A DNA stretch of 64,000 bases from IMG/VR virus record IMGVR_UViG_3300020182_000008, positions 102,269 through 166,268 of that record; one strand, given 5' to 3'. A program made the translations under genes and the position numbers. This document shows, piece after piece, positions 61,578 to 64,000 of this stretch (its first letter is position 1; each line of letters begins with the position of its first letter). Below the pieces are notes generated by a model. It was not told where the DNA came from. It did no database searches and worked only from the letters and a program-made list of their open reading frames with translations. The stretch is from a virus.

Positions 61578-62601
61578 AACCTATCAAGATATTCTCAATA
61601 ACTTGCATGAGGAGTCTAATCTGGAGCCCCTGCACTTAAACAGCAGGGTGCTCCTAATAGATTCAATGAACACATTTTTACGTTCATTTGCTATGATACC
61701 AGCTATTAATCCACAAGGTAATCATATTGGAGGGTTAGTTGGTTTTATGAAATCATTAGGTTATGCTATTAAATTAATCCAACCAACACGAGTTATTTTA
61801 GTATTTGATGGTCAAGGGAATATTACAAATAGGAGAAATACATACTCTGAGTATAAAGCAAATCGTCAGATAAAACGAATTACTAACTTTAATGTATTTT
61901 CCACATTAGAAGAAGAATCAGAATCGGTTTCTACTCAAATGATGCGTTTATTAGACTATCTAAAAACGTTACCTGTTAGTATTTCAATCATTGATAAAAT
62001 TGAAGCAGATGATACAATAGCTTATTTGTCTCAGAAATTAAAGGACGATGTTATAATTTATTCTGCGGATCAGGATTTTTTACAATTGGTAAATAAAAGA
62101 ATTACAGTTTATTCACCAATTAAAAAGAAATTTTATAGACCTAATGATGTATTCGAACAATACGGAATGCACCCCTATAATTTTATTACAATGAAATGCT
62201 TAATGGGGGACAAATCAGATAATCTCCCAGGTGTTAAAGGTTTAGGTCCTAAAAAATTGATGAAGTATTTTCCTGAAATAGCAGGCAAAGAAAAATTTAC
62301 ATTACAGGAAGCATATCAAAAAGCAACTGATAAAGTAGATGAACATGGGATCTATGGTAATGTTCATTTGTTCAAAAATCAACTTGAGATAAATTATGAG
62401 TTGATGTGTTTAGAAGAAATTGAATTAGTTGAAAGAGACCAAAAAGAATTAGATGAACTTATAGAAACAAATCCCTATAACTTTAATAAATCTAAATTTT
62501 TAGGGATGTATGAAAAAGATTTATTAGGTCGTGGAATTCCTAATACAGAATTTTGGTTATCAGAAGTATTTTCTTATCTTCAAAACTATAAGATTAAATA
62601 A
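61570..62601 (+). CDS. rnh: RNase H / 5'-3' flap nuclease (T4 Rnh, FEN family)
   Basis: The 343-residue FEN-type nuclease has the acidic metal-binding motifs VLLIDSMNTFLRSF (Asp first), VILVFDGQGNITNRR, IEADDTIAYLSQ, VIIYSADQDFLQLV and the helix-hairpin-helix MGDKSDNLPGVKGLGPKKLM. It removes RNA primers and flaps during lagging-strand synthesis. It is translationally coupled to uvsX and followed by the helicase. Length is close to T4 RNase H (305). Confidence 0.9.
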   Translation: MNKTYQDILNNLHEESNLEPLHLNSRVLLIDSMNTFLRSFAMIPAINPQGNHIGGLVGFMKSLGYAIKLIQPTRVILVFDGQGNITNRRNTYSEYKANRQIKRITNFNVFSTLEEESESVSTQMMRLLDYLKTLPVSISIIDKIEADDTIAYLSQKLKDDVIIYSADQDFLQLVNKRITVYSPIKKKFYRPNDVFEQYGMHPYNFITMKCLMGDKSDNLPGVKGLGPKKLMKYFPEIAGKEKFTLQEAYQKATDKVDEHGIYGNVHLFKNQLEINYELMCLEEIELVERDQKELDELIETNPYNFNKSKFLGMYEKDLLGRGIPNTEFWLSEVFSYLQNYKIK

Positions 62602-62604
62602 GTT

Positions 62605-63984
62605 ATGACATTAAAGAGTTTATCTCAATACGGCCCTCATTTTCAAGTAAAGGTTATACATTCGTTATTAAAAAATAAGAAATTTTTACTTAATATTAGG
62701 GATGTAATTATACCTTCTTATTTCGAAAACCAAGCTCACCAATGGCTTGTAAAGGAGACATTACAGTATTTTGATGAATTTCATTCTACACCTACACTAG
62801 ATTTTCTTAAGATCGAAGTTAAAAAGTTAGATAATGATGTTTTAAAAACAGCAATTGTTGATCAATTAAAAGAAGTTTACAAAATGGTAAACGATGATCA
62901 AGAATTTGTTGAACAAGAATTTCAAAATTTCTGTAAAAACCAAGCATTAAAATCCGCATTATTAAGATCAGTTGATTTACTTCAAGATGGGATGTTTGAT
63001 GACATTAGGTTTACAATTGATAATGCATTAAAAGCTGGACAAGACAAGAATATAGGGCACGAATATCTTAAAGACGTAGCATCCCGTTATAAAGAAGAAG
63101 ACCGTCAAGTAATACCTACTCCTTGGCCAATTATTAATGAAAGATTAATGGGTGGTTTAGGTGGAGGTGACTTTGGTCTAATATTTGGTTCTCCAGGCGG
63201 GGGTAAATCATGGACAATGGTTGCTTTAGGTGCCCACGCTGTAAAATTAGGATTAAATGTTGCTCACTATACATTAGAATTATCTGAAGGTTATGTTGGT
63301 AAAAGATATGATGCACATTTTGTAAACCAACCTGTAAATACAGTGCATCTACACCAAGATAAAGTCAAAACTTATTTAGAAAACCTAAAAGGTAGTTTAA
63401 CTATTAAAGAATATGCCCCGGGACATGCTTCAATTACTACAATTGAAGGTCACGTTCAAAAAATGACAGATTTAGGTTATCCACCTGATATGATTTTAAT
63501 TGATTATGTTGATTTATTAAAAAGTAGTAGTAATTCTAAAGACGAAAAAGAACGTTTAGATAATACTTATGTTTCTACTAAAGCTTTAGCACGCACTTTA
63601 AATATTCCTGTATGGTCTGTATCTCAGGTTAATAGAGCAGGTGCAAAAGATGATGTAATTGAAGGGGATAAAGCAGCAGGTTCATATAATAAAATTATGA
63701 TTACAGATTTCTGTATGTCTTTATCAAGATTACCTCAAGATAAAGTTAATGGTACAGGAAGATTTTTCTTAATGAAAAATAGATATGGTATGGATGGAAT
63801 GACTTATCACGCAGATGTAGATGTTTCAACAGGTCATATAGAAATGGATGAAAATCCAAGAGAATTACCTGATCCTTCAACTAATCCCCAACCCGCATTT
63901 GCAAACGAGAAAACAGAACAAGATAGAAAGCAACTAGCTCCACTTGCTAATAATTTCTTTTCAAACCAATCAAACCCTTCGTGA
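62605..63984 (+). CDS. gp41: Replicative DNA helicase (T4 gp41 / DnaB-like)
   Basis: The 459-residue protein has a DnaB-like N-terminal domain and an ATPase core: Walker A LIFGSPGGGKSWTMVALGAH (about residues 192-211), Walker B MILIDYVDLLKSSS, and the sensor SVSQVNRAGAK. The end (QPAFANEKTEQDRKQLAPLA) is an unstructured tail. It unwinds the replication fork as a hexamer. No separate helicase loader or primase gene lies in the window. The stop is at 63982-63984, and only 16 bases remain. Confidence 0.92.
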   Translation: MTLKSLSQYGPHFQVKVIHSLLKNKKFLLNIRDVIIPSYFENQAHQWLVKETLQYFDEFHSTPTLDFLKIEVKKLDNDVLKTAIVDQLKEVYKMVNDDQEFVEQEFQNFCKNQALKSALLRSVDLLQDGMFDDIRFTIDNALKAGQDKNIGHEYLKDVASRYKEEDRQVIPTPWPIINERLMGGLGGGDFGLIFGSPGGGKSWTMVALGAHAVKLGLNVAHYTLELSEGYVGKRYDAHFVNQPVNTVHLHQDKVKTYLENLKGSLTIKEYAPGHASITTIEGHVQKMTDLGYPPDMILIDYVDLLKSSSNSKDEKERLDNTYVSTKALARTLNIPVWSVSQVNRAGAKDDVIEGDKAAGSYNKIMITDFCMSLSRLPQDKVNGTGRFFLMKNRYGMDGMTYHADVDVSTGHIEMDENPRELPDPSTNPQPAFANEKTEQDRKQLAPLANNFFSNQSNPS

Positions 63985-64000
63985 TATATACTATAGTTAT

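Noticed and set aside
63985-64000. Sequence after the helicase stop
   Set aside because: Only 16 bases remain in the window; nothing can be called.

Overview
The window is a contiguous piece of a large, AT-rich, T4-like (myovirus) phage genome. About 63 genes lie on the + strand with almost no spacing. I saw no tRNA, integrase, transposon or CRISPR array, and no non-coding stretch reaches 300 bases. Head, neck, tail and replication proteins are recognisable T4 homologues. The host is most likely a member of the Bacteroidetes, for three reasons. Start codons are mostly preceded by A-rich sequence without Shine-Dalgarno motifs. Exported proteins carry Bacteroidetes-style signals (a signal peptide ending SFSQ, a lipobox before CGS). 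Five promoters fit a TTG-N20-TATATT(T/A)A pattern close to the Bacteroidetes -33/-7 consensus. The phylum assignment is an inference.

Layout. 1-5.9 kb: small virion or head-internal proteins, several with N-termini like T4 capsid-targeting peptides, and one apparent -1 frameshift gene. 6-10.5 kb: accessory genes (FAD-dependent oxidoreductase, HxGH nucleotidyltransferase, NadR-kinase-like P-loop protein, spanin-like membrane proteins). 10.5-20.3 kb: head module (terminase gp17, portal gp20, small core protein, prohead protease gp21, scaffold gp22, major capsid gp23). 20.4-25.1 kb: small virion proteins, PhoH, neck gp13 and gp14, tail terminator gp15. 25.1-45.3 kb: a 20-kb fiber region with two Gly-Thr-Ser collagen-like fibers, two fibers ending in a Peptidase_S74 chaperone, a 1615-residue decapeptide-repeat fiber and smaller parts. 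A 767-residue double glycosyltransferase sits inside this region. 45.4-57.9 kb: tail sheath gp18, tube gp19, a frameshifted tail-assembly chaperone pair, tape measure, tube-cap-like protein, gp53-like protein and a hub protein fused to a lysozyme. 57.9-64 kb: replication genes (a short divergent family A DNA polymerase, gp32-like SSB, UvsX, RNase H/flap nuclease, gp41 helicase).

Regulation. Two promoter classes are visible. A ten-base element, (A/T/C)ATATTTAT(A/T/C), lies just upstream of about 23 mostly structural genes and has no -33 box in the seven copies I checked. It contains the reverse complement of the T4 late promoter core TATAAATA, but points with the genes. A second class, TTG-N20-TATATT(T/A)A, precedes the oxidoreductase, a small gene at 7900, the glycosyltransferase, the tail chaperone and the SSB gene. 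Five stem-loop terminators separate units.

Most noteworthy: the glycosyltransferase inside the Ser/Thr-rich fiber cluster with a non-late promoter (a possible fiber-glycosylation system); two candidate programmed frameshifts; a family A polymerase with His at the usual Glu steric gate; and a TGTGASF motif shared by the predicted mature N-terminus of the capsid protein and a second head protein.
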